Below, piece after piece: positions 32,896-44,109 of a stretch of 64,000 bases of DNA; the stretch's first letter is position 1, and every line of letters begins with the position of its first letter. The notes below the pieces were generated by a model, which saw only the letters and a list, made by a program, of their open reading frames with translations, was not told the origin of the DNA and did no database searches. Source of the DNA: Lactuca virosa (Eukaryota > Streptophyta > Magnoliopsida > Asterales > Asteraceae); the NCBI GenBank assembly GCA_928212115.1, contig CAKMRJ010005523.1, positions 140,264,988 through 140,328,987 of the forward strand, given 5' to 3'. A program made the translations under genes and the position numbers.

Positions 32896-33961
32896 ATCAG
32901 AAGAACCAGTCTCATTAGTGGATCTGCCACAAACTCATTTGCAATTTGCTCAGGAAAGAGAAGTTCCATAAAAGTTTGAGTAACAACGGAAGCATCTCGT
33001 GACATGAACTCTCTTTCATCAGGGGTAAGAGGAGTGGCATCAGCATCTGGAGTTTGTTGTTGACTGGAGATTCTGGACTAGGAATTGGAACAGATGACTC
33101 CACTGAGGGAATTGCAGAAGAAATAATCGGCGGTCTGTAAACAACTTCTTCGTCTTCATCTTCAGGTACAATCTTCGAACCAGAAGTAGAACCAGATACA
33201 CTAGTTGAACACATATTGAACGATTTGAACAAAGATGTGTAATCAAACAGCCAATCAGGACCCACTCTAGCATCTGTTTCATTCTCCTCTAGCCAGCGCA
33301 CATCGAAGGATTCTAAAATTTGCTTTGTTCTTTTGTTGTAAACCCTATATGCGGTGCGAGCAGCATACCCCACGAAATAGCAGTCATCAGCTTTGGCATT
33401 AAACTTCGGGTTGGACTCCAGGTGAAGAAGGGTACAAGGGCAGCCAAATACACGGAAATGGCTGACAGATGGCTTGTGACCGTATAGAATTTCGTATGGA
33501 GTCTTCATTTGGGCTTTGTTGATTAAAACACGATTCTGAACATAACAAGCAGTGTTAAGCGCCTCAGCCCAAAAGAAAACCGGTAACTTTGAGTCACACA
33601 GCATTGTCCTTCCACCGTCTTGCAACGTTCGATTTTCTCGTTCAACAGCACCATTTTGCTGAGGCGTGCGAACTGAACTGTATTGACGCACAATTCCGTT
33701 TTCTGCGCAAAAATGATCAAGAACTGCATTCTTGAATTCTGTTCCATTATCAGTTCTAAGCGCCTTCACCCGGTTATTTGTTTGGTTCTCAATCATTACA
33801 ATGAATTTCTTGATCAGATCAGATACCCCAACTTTGTTATTCAAGAAGAAAACCCACGTGAAACGAGAGAAGTCATCAATCACAACTAGACAGTATGAGT
33901 TTCTATTGATGCTTAGGACATTGACCGGACCAAATAAATCCATATGCAACAATTGGAGCAC
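32896..33961 (-). pseudogene. K3 integrase (frameshifted at the C-terminus)
   Basis: The core begins LLHMDLFGP (first Asp) and continues with DDFSRFTWVFFL, LRTDNGTEF (second Asp), TPQQNGAVERENRTL (Glu) and VFGCPCTLLHLE. The Sirevirus-like block YNKRTKQILESFDVRW follows. The frame is good to about 33060, then changes; the last ~45 codons of the open frame are out of register. Confidence 0.85.
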
Positions 33962-34287
33962 CTGGCTGATTGAGTTGATTTGCTTTGGCAGGTGTGGTTT
34001 CCTGTGATGCGTTCCTTATGCACATGACACACATTTTTCAAATGTAATAAAGTCTCTGACAGGCAGGCCACGCACCATTTCTTTTTTAGCAAGACGATTC
34101 AGATTCTTAGCGTTAGTATGGCCGAGTCATCGGTGCCACAACATAGCGTTTTGTTCTGAGACTTTTGAAAAGAGGCAGGTGACTTGCTCAGGTATGTTGC
34201 TATTCATGTCTATAATGTAAGAATTTCCATCCCGCTTCAATTTGACAAGAATCCACTCATCCGGGATGACAATGTCTGGCTTTAGGA
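33962..34287 (-). pseudogene. K3 GAG-pre-integrase and zinc-finger region
   Basis: The minus strand reads AMLWHR, then a TGA, then LGHTNAKNLN near 34140-34110, the His-rich half of the integrase zinc domain. A Cys pair (KCVSCA) and another break follow before the integrase core. Two or more stops. Confidence 0.7.
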
Positions 34288-34596
34288 TTAGACACTCTTT
34301 ATCGGAAAATGCGTTGAATAACCCTTGTCGCAGATCTGAGAGACGCTTAACAAGCTGTGCTTTAACTCGGGAGCATAGTTAACGTTCTCGAAACTCAGCA
34401 CTCCGTTTGTTACAGTTCCTCTCTGTGTGATTTTTCCGCCTTCACCACCCGCAAAGGAAACAAATCCCCCGTTAAACGTCTGAATGTCGTTTATTTGAGA
34501 AATGTCTCCTGTCATATGCCGGGAGCAGCCGCTGTCGACATACCATGGTCTGACGACATTCCTCCGCAACTGTCCCTGCAAAATGAGCGGGATCAT
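34288..34596 (-). pseudogene. K3 protease
   Basis: WYVDSGCSRHMTGD holds the catalytic Asp near 34540. ISFAGGEGG-like and LLSVSQICDKGY segments follow, as in copia proteases. It is open but separated from gag by frame changes at 34600-34980, a region that still reads as a Lys/Ser-rich linker (KPKCQWVPK). Confidence 0.85.
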
Positions 34597-34979
34597 TTAG
34601 ATTTGGGGACCCAGGTCATTTCTTTCCTGGGTGGACCCTTTACGATCACAAATTTAACTTTAATCCTTTTGATTTTGTGTCATCATGTAAAACTTTTTCA
34701 GAGAATGATGATGATTGGTTGGAAGATAGTTTGGGCACCCACTGGCATTTAGGTTTCATAACATTCACGGGTGATTTTGAAACACATTCCTTTTTAGTTT
34801 GCTTTGAGCATTTGGATTTTCTACCAGAAGTGGTTGAAAATCCAGATTCACTCTTTGACGAAACCGACCTTGGCTTAGCCAAGTTCGATTTTGGCAAACT
34901 TTTTGTGACTTTGTTATTGAAAACCTGTTTGTCCTTTTGAAAAACTACCCTTTTCTTGTTTTTATTAGCCCTCCAATCA

Positions 34980-37568
34980 TCATTTCGAGGACGACATCTT
35001 CGAAGACTTTCTAGTTAAAGACCTTCCTCGAGACTCGTTCTCTCCTCTTTGAGACAAAAAATGCACAAATGCCCTATTAGGACAATTCCTAGCGATGTGA
35101 CCGGCAGTACCACAGTTAAAACAAATCTGCTTATTATTATTGTAACTGGTACTGCCTTTGTCTGATTTGCTCTCTTTATTGACACTCTTACTTGTACCAC
35201 AAGAACATGTGCAAGTATCAGATTGTGTGATAGGTGGGGGTGAACCAGGTTGTGTGCTTGGTGAAGTAGATGTGTTAGCACCAGATACATTAGATTTTAC
35301 AAAAACAACATCATACATATCAGAAGTATTTAAGTTTGACATCATTTTCTCACAATTAGAAACATCAGGTTTAACATCATACACAAACTCATCACAAACA
35401 GGTACACCAAACTTAGACACTAAATTATTACACTCAAACTTCTCATCCTCTTGCTTTCCTTGGTTTACTGACACATCTGCATTTGAAGTAGAAATGTTAG
35501 TATCCAAAACCCTAACACTAGGTCCAGTAGCCTCTTCAGCAGCAGGTTTGCCATAAACCATATAAGGTTCTCTGTCGATCTCTTCTTTTGTTAAAGGAGT
35601 AACATAATATGAATGATTAAATGGAGGGGGGACACTCTCATATCCTATTTCTGCTTGTTTATTATCCTTCCATTTCATTTGTTTTTCAATAATAGTTGCA
35701 ATCTTCTCACTTGACACATCGAATTTTTTGAAATTAAAATCAGCATTTTGAAAACGAGTTTTCAATGTGTCAAGTTCTGCAGTTACAGCAGCAAGTTTGT
35801 CTTTAATGTGATCATAATTTACACACTTGTTGCTGTAATCTTCTTGCAATTTTCTGAAATCCTTTGTTTTGGCCTCTAATTTTTCTTTTAATGGCCTTTG
35901 TTCTTTCCTAATATTATATCTCTCATATTTTAAATCTTCATTTTCTCTTTTAATCAATTCAATTTGATCACGTAAGAATTTGACAGTCTTAATACAAGAT
36001 TGAGAATAGACAGTTTCACAAACCTCTGATTTTGCAGGCTTCGGCGTGGTTTGAACCATAAATGCAAATTGGAGTGCCATCATTTCTGATTCTGGGTCTG
36101 TTTCAGCTTCTTCTTCAGCAACATCATGAATTTGGACGAGATGAGCATTTTCATGTCCTGAAATATTTAGTGTCTGAATCTGATCCTTCCAACCAAAAGA
36201 CTGAGCAACTACTGCCAAATTAGCAGTTTCACTATTGATAGCAGCATTTCCACGATTATTGCCCACTGGAACCATTATTCGATCACTGTTTACTCTTCTA
36301 TCTGGTTTGGGACACTCACGAGCAAAATGACTCGGCTCGTGGCAGTTGTAGCAGCGCAACTTTCCTTTGTTAAACCCTACTTTCTTATCCGCATTCATTC
36401 CCCAGTTATTCTTTCCTATTTTCTTAGCAAATTGCTTAGCCCTGAACACTGCCATAGCAATTTGCCAAGTGATGTCCATTTCCTCCACATCCTCTGGATG
36501 AATTTGATCCAAGTTAGCAAATGAGAGTTGAGGTGGGAGCTCTCCAGCTACAAAGGCATTGTAACAATTTACGAGTCCAGTAGCAAGAGCTAAGTTCTCA
36601 TTAGTTTCGTTGTAATGGGGAGCTGGAGCCATAACTGGTGCACTTGAGAAAGAAACAGCTTGAGGAACAACAGAAGATTGACTTTGTTGATGAGAAACAG
36701 ATGCTGAAGCAACATGTGGATGGGAGACGGATGCTGAAGTGACATATGGTGTAACTGATGGAGTGATAAATGTTTGATTTTGAGGCTGTTGAATGGCAAA
36801 AGTTTGACTTGGAGAGGTAAAAGATGAAAATGCATTATTTGAAGAAATCCCAAGATTTGCAGTCGAATAGGAATTCATGTGATTGATTTCTCTTTGCTTA
36901 TCATCAAGATCACAGGCTTTGATGATTGCCATAGTTTCAGCAAGACTGATACGATTAAGATCTTTCGTCTTTTTAATGACTGCCATGTTCATATCCCATG
37001 TCTTCGGAAGTGAATTCAGCAACTTCTTGTTTATCTCAGACTTAGTCACATAAACCCCGGCTGAACTCATTTCAGTGGTAAGTGTGGTAAAGCGCTGCAA
37101 CTGGGCTTCTAGAGTTTCTCCAAGAACATAATTAAACATATTGAATTTTTTCCTCAACATGTCTTGGCAACTCTGTTTCATATCTTCATTACCCTCATAA
37201 ACTTCAATCAAAGCTTCCCACAAAGCCTTTGCTGAAGTGTATTCTCTAAATCCTTGTGCAATCTCAGGAGATAGTGCCATTGTGAGAGTAGCCAGTGCTC
37301 TTTCTTGCTCTTCAATCTTTTCGAAATCTTCATCGGTGTAGTGTTCAATCCTTTTCTCAACAACTGTTTCATCTTCGAGTGTTGTAGTGATACGAACTGG
37401 TCCCCTTAAAATACTTCTCCAAACCTTGAAATCTTTCATTTTGATGTATTTCTCGATTCTGTACTTCCATTCTGGGAACCCTTCTGCGGACAACAATCGG
37501 GGAATGCGAGTGGTTGTTCCCATGATGGAATCCAATTCATGATGATGTGCTTGACCTTGAGAATACAT
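34980..37568 (-). CDS. gag: K3 gag (862 codons)
   Basis: Large Sirevirus-type gag. It starts MYSQGQAHHH at 37568. A UBN2-type capsid region spans about residues 25-230 (EWKYRIEKYIKMKDF, ALWEALIEVYEGNEDMK). First CCHC knuckle near residues 404-417 (CYNCHEPSHFAREC). A long coiled coil lies at about 530-610. A second CCHC knuckle is near 814-827 (CFNCGTAGHIARNC). The ORF ends in a Ser/Arg/Lys-rich tail. Intact through its length; a frame change is needed to reach protease. Confidence 0.88.
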   Translation of the reverse strand: MYSQGQAHHHELDSIMGTTTRIPRLLSAEGFPEWKYRIEKYIKMKDFKVWRSILRGPVRITTTLEDETVVEKRIEHYTDEDFEKIEEQERALATLTMALSPEIAQGFREYTSAKALWEALIEVYEGNEDMKQSCQDMLRKKFNMFNYVLGETLEAQLQRFTTLTTEMSSAGVYVTKSEINKKLLNSLPKTWDMNMAVIKKTKDLNRISLAETMAIIKACDLDDKQREINHMNSYSTANLGISSNNAFSSFTSPSQTFAIQQPQNQTFITPSVTPYVTSASVSHPHVASASVSHQQSQSSVVPQAVSFSSAPVMAPAPHYNETNENLALATGLVNCYNAFVAGELPPQLSFANLDQIHPEDVEEMDITWQIAMAVFRAKQFAKKIGKNNWGMNADKKVGFNKGKLRCYNCHEPSHFARECPKPDRRVNSDRIMVPVGNNRGNAAINSETANLAVVAQSFGWKDQIQTLNISGHENAHLVQIHDVAEEEAETDPESEMMALQFAFMVQTTPKPAKSEVCETVYSQSCIKTVKFLRDQIELIKRENEDLKYERYNIRKEQRPLKEKLEAKTKDFRKLQEDYSNKCVNYDHIKDKLAAVTAELDTLKTRFQNADFNFKKFDVSSEKIATIIEKQMKWKDNKQAEIGYESVPPPFNHSYYVTPLTKEEIDREPYMVYGKPAAEEATGPSVRVLDTNISTSNADVSVNQGKQEDEKFECNNLVSKFGVPVCDEFVYDVKPDVSNCEKMMSNLNTSDMYDVVFVKSNVSGANTSTSPSTQPGSPPPITQSDTCTCSCGTSKSVNKESKSDKGSTSYNNNKQICFNCGTAGHIARNCPNRAFVHFLSQRGENESRGRSLTRKSSKMSSSK

Positions 37569-38028
37569 TTTTTTATATATTTTTTTAATTGATAATGACT
37601 AAAATACCAAAAAGATAGTTTGAGGTCAAGGGATTACGGCTGTAAACACGAGTTTACGGTCAACGTTCACAACTTGGAGTTTACGGTTGGAGGTTCACGG
37701 TTGAGTTTACGGTTGAAGGTTCACGGTTGAGTTTACGGTTGAAGGTTCACGGTTGAGTTTACAGTTGAAGGTTCACGGTTGAGTTTACGGTTGAAGGTTC
37801 ACGGTTGAGTTTACGGTTGAAGGAGATTGACTGTTTACGGTCAATAAAGATTGACTGTATACGGTCGTAAACTGTTGACCGTAAACACCCAGAATTTGTT
37901 GAAAACTTGAATTGCAAGCAGATCTAATCCCCTTATGTCACGAAAACACCAAATGCAGTCTTGAAAAACAATGAAACTGAACTCCTCTGACCGAAAACGT
38001 GATTGAAAGATGTTTTGACACTATACTT
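37569..38028 (-). other. K3 leader with 26-bp tandem repeats
   Basis: About 460 bases between the primer-binding site and gag. From 37670 to 37830 a 26-bp unit (GAGTTTACGGTTGAAGGTTC plus ACGGTT) repeats about six times. It is a variant of the GTTTACGG word seen in the LTRs and the accessory-ORF intron. Confidence 0.85.
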
Positions 38029-38042
38029 GCTCTGATACCAAT
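38029..38042 (-). promoter_or_regulatory. K3 primer-binding site
   Basis: The minus strand reads ATTGGTATCAGAGC next to the 5' LTR, complementary to initiator tRNA-Met. Confidence 0.92.
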
Positions 38043-38410
38043 TGTAAGGTCCTAGAAACAGGATCTTAACTAGTGATCAAGCAATATAACAATCAAACAA
38101 GAAGAGAATTGAGTAGAAGAATGATGAATGAAAGCTTGCACACATTTGTATTAATGAAACGTCTGGTACAACTCTGACTGGCCGCAAACTGCTATGAATC
38201 AACAAACAACTAACTGACTCAGAATGGTCCTATATATAGGAAAGAAGACCTGACCGTAAACTGGTCATGGCCGTAAACATGGTCATAGCCGTAAACATGT
38301 TTACGGCCGTAAACATACTCTTGGCCGTAAACATACCAAAATACTTCTATTACAATACTAAATGACCTATACATCCAAAGCCTAGCCCAAACCATATCAT
38401 GGACCCTTCA
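38043..38410 (-). repeat. K3 5' LTR
   Basis: 368 bp, differing from the 3' LTR at eight positions (about 98 percent identity). Confidence 0.92.
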
Positions 38411-38704
38411 CTCACCAACTTAATTGTTGACATTTTTTCGAAACTACTTTTATTCTCAGGAAATCAGTAAAAACAGGTAACCCGCAGCTTTTGAGGATGG
38501 GACGCTAAGGCGTCAAACATTTCATTTTGTCATCATAGTGTAATTGATTTTGAAACATGTAAACTCATACTATGGTGTAACCTTTTCAATTATATTTATG
38601 ATGGTTGTATTTATTTGGTCACTACAATACGCGTTGTTATGATACTATACATGAAGTCCGCCACCCCCGGACGTTTCCGCCATCCTTGGTTCGGGGGTGT
38701 GACA
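38411..38704 (+). repeat. G4 5' LTR, last part
   Basis: It resumes after the CTCAC duplication with CAACTTAATTG and ends TGTGACA, matching the 3' LTR end at 47118. Confidence 0.88.
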
Positions 38705-38707
38705 GAT

Positions 38708-38720
38708 TGGTATCAGATCA
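38708..38720 (+). promoter_or_regulatory. G4 primer-binding site
   Basis: TGGTATCAGATCA, a tRNA-Met complement with changes at the 3' side. Confidence 0.8.
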
Positions 38721-39433
38721 CTGTTTATAGTGAACTAAGTATATCGAACCACTTAAGATATACAATTATAAATACTTTGGGACTAAAAGTCTCTGATTAA
38801 ACATTTTCAAATAACTATACTTTTAGAAATAAATAGTTTCTTGTTAAAAGTATGAGTACATGCACACATGCGAGTATAGTGTCATATCTAGGTCGATACA
38901 AAAGTAAAATGAGGAGTTGGACACTACGAGTAGACCTTGGGATATGTAACCAGAATTGGGATGAATATAGCCTGATCAACTATATTTATCCGAGGTGTGA
39001 CTAATGTATGCTGGGGAATGGTCGTAGTGAGCAACAAGCCTAAAAACTTCCCATACAAGAAAATCGCTAAGAACCAAACATAACATTTAAAATACTATAG
39101 GAGTATTTTGTGATACTATAACTTATGTGAAAACTAAACAGATCCTTGCTAGTAGGTCTATAATCACTAAGTGGATACGCTAAAGTTATATATATAACTT
39201 AGATGTCATAGACTTAGAATCTGTGATCATTGCTTTACTTCTTGTTCCTTGTTTGGTTTTGGTCTTAGAGTATGATCACTTATTCGAAGGTCTATCATAT
39301 CTCTTGTTAAATATATAACTGGTAAGCACTATGTCATTATAGAAGTAACTAATGAGAATCAAAACCCTATAAGTATTTCTAGGAATATGACTATATTATA
39401 TGCCTCTTACCCCTTCTATTCTCTCACGGACAT
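38721..39433 (+). other. G4 leader with a foldback module
   Basis: No gene. It includes an AT-rich inverted repeat (about 39184-39320: GTTATATATATAAC left, TTAAATATATAAC right) around CTTGTTCCTTGTTTGGTTTT, a module seen three more times in the window. Confidence 0.6.
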
Positions 39434-40075
39434 CATGGCAAGATTCTACTTACCAGGCAACGCCTACTTTACGAACCCGAGAAAGGGTGGATGGTTAGGA
39501 GAAGAACCAGAAGAGGATCCCAAAGAGGTATTCGAAGAACGAGCCCGAAGAAGACGAAAGGGAAGAGTCGAAAGTGGATCCAGAGGTCATCAACTCTCCG
39601 TACATAGCCAGGGTTCTCGCGAACCGTTTCGACTACATCGGACCTGTGCCCCGTTGGGCAACATTGATCGAGGGGTGGAGTCGCCATCAGCGACAACGAT
39701 CACCATTTGGAGACCAACGAGGTTGCAATGACCTCAACCATGGGGGACCGGCTGACGGAGCCCTCCCGGTGATGACCCAACAGATCACGAACATCGGGGA
39801 CCAAAACAGGGAGACTGCGAATCGAGTTCGGGAACTACACGCTGCTATAGACGCTACCATTTCACGTAACCAAGACTTAGAAAGAGACTTCTATTTAGGG
39901 ACCAACTTCTTAAGGACCTTGTCGCCACTCGGGCGGAGGCAAAAGACTATCAGAATAAACACTCGACACTCGAAGAGAGAATGGTTGAAGCCGAGCGTAG
40001 GTTGGCAGAACTACGGGACACATCGACTTCGCCTCAAGCACCACCGGGGACGGATCGTCGTGAGTAGAGTTCATG
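39434..40075 (+). pseudogene. G4 upstream coiled-coil ORF
   Basis: The ATG at 39434 reads MARFYLPGNAYFTNPRKGGW. After frame changes near 39535 and 39720 the sense frame gives an acidic stretch (EPEEDEREES), INSPYIARVLANRFDYIGPVPRW and a heptad-rich C-terminus (ETANRVRELHAAIDATISRNQDLERDF, then after another shift KDLVATRAEAKDYQNKHSTL), ending at a TAG at 40073. About 720 untranslated bases separate it from the gag-like frame. It may be an N-terminal gag part or a separate protein; I do not recognise the family. Confidence 0.5.
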
Positions 40076-40796
40076 CTACTAACAAGACCTTGTAGATTAG
40101 GTTTATGAGTATCCGTTGGTGCTACTCTTTTCTATGTATAGACTCGACCCTGCGATTTAGTGATTACACTAGTCAAGGGAATTATTTGTTGTCCGAACTT
40201 TTCCTTGCGATGATGTGATGTAGACCTGCATCAGGCTCAAAATTTTCTTTAAAAACTATATATACTAGAATCATACTAATGAAATGGGCATGCGTATTAT
40301 TTCATTGGGAACAGTACTACTAAAAATTCATAAGCTTATTATATATAAACTCTCATTGTGAATTGTTTTCAGAACACCATAAAATATCGGAACACGATAC
40401 ACTTAGAACTAAGATAAACTTAGTTAGATAACTCACCACGTATAGCCCTTTTTAAAGACTCATTATCATCTCAACTTTTAAAACATTATGGTTGAAAGGT
40501 GCCTTCTTCGTAGACCTATAGGGTGCGATCATACCAACACTAATGCACCAGATCCCATCAGAACTCCTCAACTAAGTGTGCTTGGGCAAAGATAGTAACT
40601 AGGATGGGTAAATTTAACATTCGTACAACACCTACTTCTACCCATTACCATAAATCCGTCGCAAGAATGTTTAGCGGGAACATCGAGAATAGTTCAGTAA
40701 AGTGCAAAATTTATATATGTATATATAAATTGTGAGGATATAACTAGAGATGATCATCCCTACTCACGAAATCATTTCTCACCATGCAACAGAGTT
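40076..40796 (+). other. G4 non-coding interval
   Basis: AT-rich, no ORF or domain. It ends in TTTCTCACCATGCAACAG, a possible acceptor a few bases before the ATG at 40799. Confidence 0.5.
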
Positions 40797-41429
40797 ATGT
40801 CTTCACAAGGAGGTAACCAGCCAACTAGCAAGACACAAATCCTACAAATAGACTCTGCTGCTTTTCAAGCTGCGGTCACGGCAACCGTGACAGCCGTCAT
40901 GGTGCAACTCAATGCTAATAACGCCAGCGGAGACGGAGGCGGTGCCGGCAATACTAACCGCAGTAACAATCAAGAACACCAGCGGGTGACTACCAACGAA
41001 GACGCCTCAGACCACAAACCTAAGAGCAAGAAACAAAAGTTTTGGAACAAAAAGGAGCGCAACCTATCTCAAAAACTCGCTAAAAGACAACAATCTGTGG
41101 CTGCCCCTGCAATTACAACAGTAGTCACGACACATGCCTCGACATTAGCCACAACATCTGTCACTCAAGAACCGGCCAGACGATATATTGGAACACTTCC
41201 AAAGTGTAACAAGTGTAACTACCATCACAAGGGGGTTTGTCGGGTGTTTCACTGTAAAAACTGCGACAGGAACGGGCATACTACCCGCTTCTGCAGGACC
41301 CAAACCCAGCACATCGCTTCAACCACCAATACCGGTGTAAGTCCAGTATGCCACCTATGCGGTGAAGCGGGACACTTCAAGAGGGACTGTCCAACCGAGA
41401 GTAATGACGAAGGGACAGGAGGAGTGTGA
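40797..41429 (+). pseudogene. gag: G4 gag, central part deleted
   Basis: The N-terminal piece ends around NNQEHQRVTTNED, then the sequence passes directly to the Lys-rich linker and three zinc knuckles: CNKCNYHHKGVC, CKNCDRNGHTTRFC and CHLCGEAGHFKRDC (residues about 137-200). The capsid region with its RW/DWW motifs, present in G1, G2 and G10, is absent. The first ATG is at 40799 in another frame; the open frame begins a codon earlier. Confidence 0.7.
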
Positions 41430-42479
41430 CAACCGAACCAACAGAAAAAGCAAGGAACCTTCTTAGGACTTTTGGGAATGTTTCAAAAAAAAGAACATTT
41501 AAGTACCATATGTTTGTAATGTACGTGGTATGTTGCTAAGATTACTGTCTTTTAAAGAGTAGTTAAAATACTCTCTCGTTCAAACAAATCAAAACACTTA
41601 TATACATCGAGCTATCATAGAGAAACCTGTTAGGGATCATAATATGAAGTATCATCGCTAGCTATCAGAACACATTTACTATCAGTACTAGTTGCTGCAA
41701 TGCGAATCATCTGCAGTAATAGTAACACCGACCAACACAGAACGTACTAACAAGAAGCACAGGATGCTCTATCTCCCTAACAAATATTTCGTAAGAATAC
41801 AACTTAACACATGTTTTACTAGGAAGATCTGATGTCTTCATTCGATTTGGATTGGTTTAGTCCTCACCTTCCCAATTGATTGTGCTACGAAAAGACCCTT
41901 CACCTAACCCACTGAATATCGAAACCCTCGTCTCTCATAAACATAAATCCGACACGGACCTCAGGTTCATCTCTCGTTACGAAACCTCGAAGTACTCAAG
42001 AGAGGAGTATTATGCCATCCGAAACCTTTCCGAAGTATTCCCAGCAGACCCTTCGGGAATATCACGCATGCAGCAGATAAAGTTCAAGCACAAAGGCTTG
42101 GGACGAATACAGTCAACCTATCACTACTAAGTGTATACGCGAGGACGATATATAATTAAGATTTTACGAACGTGGGATGTGTGTTTCCGCCCTATTTCCT
42201 GTTCCTTGTCTGGTTGTGGACTTGGGGCAGGGTCACCCATCCGACTGTCTTACCAATCTTAATTATATATGACCTATATGCACGAGTTAATGATAGATGG
42301 ACCAGGTATGAGTCCTAACATGAACTTCGGGACAAGGCTACCCAGGAGTGTGAGTGGACGTTCTACCATTCGAATTAGTCTAGTCGCGTAAACCGAACCC
42401 ATACGTTCCCTACCGATCTAAACAGCAGACGAGATGGTGAGAATCCGCTGGAATGACAAACGAGAATCAAAAATCACTT
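41430..42479 (+). other. G4 decayed pol remnant with foldback insertion
   Basis: Only the pre-RT motif (EVFPADPSGI near 42026-42056) and scattered matches remain; protease and RT cores are gone. A 123-bp foldback with perfect 16-bp terminal inverted repeats lies at 42148-42270. Confidence 0.55.
42148..42270. repeat. 123-bp foldback element
   Basis: ATATATAATTAAGATT at 42148-42163 is the exact reverse complement of 42255-42270. The loop carries TTCCTGTTCCTTGTCTGGTT, also seen with variation at 39241, 49504 and 50925. Confidence 0.75.
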
Positions 42480-42951
42480 AGAGAGAGAAGCAAGAAACCG
42501 CCCTCCAAACACTAAAGCAGGCCCTATGCAGTGCTCCGAGGAGAAGTCATTACTTATGCCTCAAGACAGCTAAAGACGTACGGGGTCAGCTAGGTCACTC
42601 ATGACCTCGAACTAGGAGCAGTAGTATTCGCCCTAGAGATCTGGTGGCACTATCTCTACGACACAAAATGTACAACCATAAGAACCTAGAAGGCAAGAGC
42701 GGCGGGGCACGTTATCCCATGAACCGGATCTGGACACCGAAGTTGGTGGATTCAGAGACGTCGTCACGAACGAAACACACAAAACTCGCTACTCCGTTCA
42801 TCCAGGCTCAGACAAGATGTATCTGGGCCTCAAAAAGTGATATCGGTGGCCGAATAGGAAAGTTAACATCGCTACATATGTGGGCAAGTATCTGACTTGT
42901 GCCAAGGTCAAGGTTGAATAACAGAAGACTTCAAGTTTCCTACAACAACCA
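42480..42951 (+). pseudogene. G4 RNase H and integrase zinc-finger remnants
   Basis: KQETALQTLKQAL, GEVITYASRQLKTYG, HDLELGAVVFALEIWWHYLYD (42503-42661) and later HPGSDKMYLGLKK with CAKVKVE are readable across several frames and stops. Confidence 0.7.
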
Positions 42952-43634
42952 GTGATACCCGAAAGGAAGTGGGAGCGGATAACCATGGACTTCATAACCA
43001 AGTTACCCAAGACAATGGGTGGTCTCGATACCATTTGGGTAATCGTTGATAGGTTGACCAAATCCGCGTACTTCCTACCAATCAAAGAAACCGACAAGAT
43101 GGAGAAATTGACTAGAACATACATCAAAGAGATTATACGACTGCATGGTGTGTCAATATCCACTATCTCTGACAGAGATAGTAGATTCATTTCACGATTC
43201 TGGCAGCCCTTACAGGGACTAGGCTAGACATGAGTACAACCTACCACCTATAAATCGATGAACAGAGCGAAAGAACTGTTCAAACCTTGGAAGATATGCT
43301 AAGAGCTTGTATGATTGACTTCGGTAAAGCGTGGGATACCCACTTACCGCTCATTGAATTTTCATACAACAACAGCTATCACCCTAACATCAAGGTTGCT
43401 CCATTCGAAGCTCTCTATAACCGCAAGTGCAGATCACCGCTGCGCTGGGCTGAAATGGGAGATACACAGCTAGCAAAGGGGCACATCCCTAACAACACCC
43501 TTATTGGCCCTAAAATCATAAGGGAGACTACGAAAAATATCGTACAAATTCGAGAAAGACTGGAAGCATCTCGAGATCGACAAAAGAGCTATACGGATAA
43601 GCGACGCAAACCCTTGGAATTCCGGGATTGGTGA
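42952..43634 (+). pseudogene. G4 integrase core (broken)
   Basis: RKWERITMDFITKLPKT (first Asp), DRLTKSAYFLPI, ISDRDSRFISRFW (second Asp), a frame change near 43215, QSERTVQTLEDML (Glu region) and SYHPNIKVAPFEALYNRKCRSP. It continues to the C-terminal domain after a one-base shift near 43630. Confidence 0.85.
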
Positions 43635-44109
43635 CCGAGTTCTACTAAAGGTCTCACCATGGAAAGGAATGATACGTTGCGGTAAACGTGGGAAACTAAA
43701 TCCAAGGTACATCGGGCCATTTGAAATCTTTGCCAGGATTGGTTCAGTGGCATACAAACTTCGAATACCACAAGAACTTAATAATGTACATCCGACCTTC
43801 CACGTGCTAAATTTAAAGAAGTGTCTGTCTGACGAGACTCTTGTGATACCACTCGACAAAATCGAAATCAACGAGAGCCTCCACTTCATAGAAGAACCAG
43901 TTGAAATCATGGACCGAGAGATCAAAAGAACGAAACAAAGTCGCATTCCCATCGTGAAGGTCCGTTGGAACGTTAAACGAGGACCCGAGTACCCCTGGGA
44001 ACGCGACGACCAGATAAAAAAAATACCCACATCTTGTCCCCAACACATGAAGTCCCAATCGAAATGCCAATTTCGGGACGAAATTCTTTCTAACGGGGGG
44101 AAGATGTGA
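43635..44109 (+). pseudogene. G4 integrase C-terminus and chromodomain-like end
   Basis: KLNPRYIGPFEI, VHPTFHVLNLKKCL, then EPVEIMDREIK and IPIVKVRWNVKRGPEYPWERDD, the pattern of a chromovirus chromodomain that directs integration to marked chromatin. Open over 146 codons, stopping inside the first bases of the 3' LTR. Confidence 0.8.
44090..44104 (+). promoter_or_regulatory. G4 polypurine tract
   Basis: AACGGGGGGAAGA directly before TGTGACA of the 3' LTR. Confidence 0.85.

Larger units (their letters stand above)
26127..38410 (-). mobile_element. K3: Sirevirus/Maximus-like copia element with accessory 3' ORF (12,284 bp)
   Basis: Minus-strand element with 368-bp LTRs at 38043-38410 (5') and 26127-26494 (3'), differing at eight positions by hand count. 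Flanked by CTCAC (26122-26126 and 38411-38415). Primer-binding site at 38029-38042. The order on the minus strand is leader, gag, protease, integrase, RT/RNase H, 1.9-kb spacer, accessory ORF, polypurine tract. Length, long gag and extra 3' ORF fit Sireviruses. It is the innermost nested insertion and the best preserved. Confidence 0.9.

Noticed and set aside
38615..38800. 61-codon frame across the G4 LTR end and primer-binding site
   Set aside because: It spans the LTR boundary and primer-binding site, which are functional non-coding sites.
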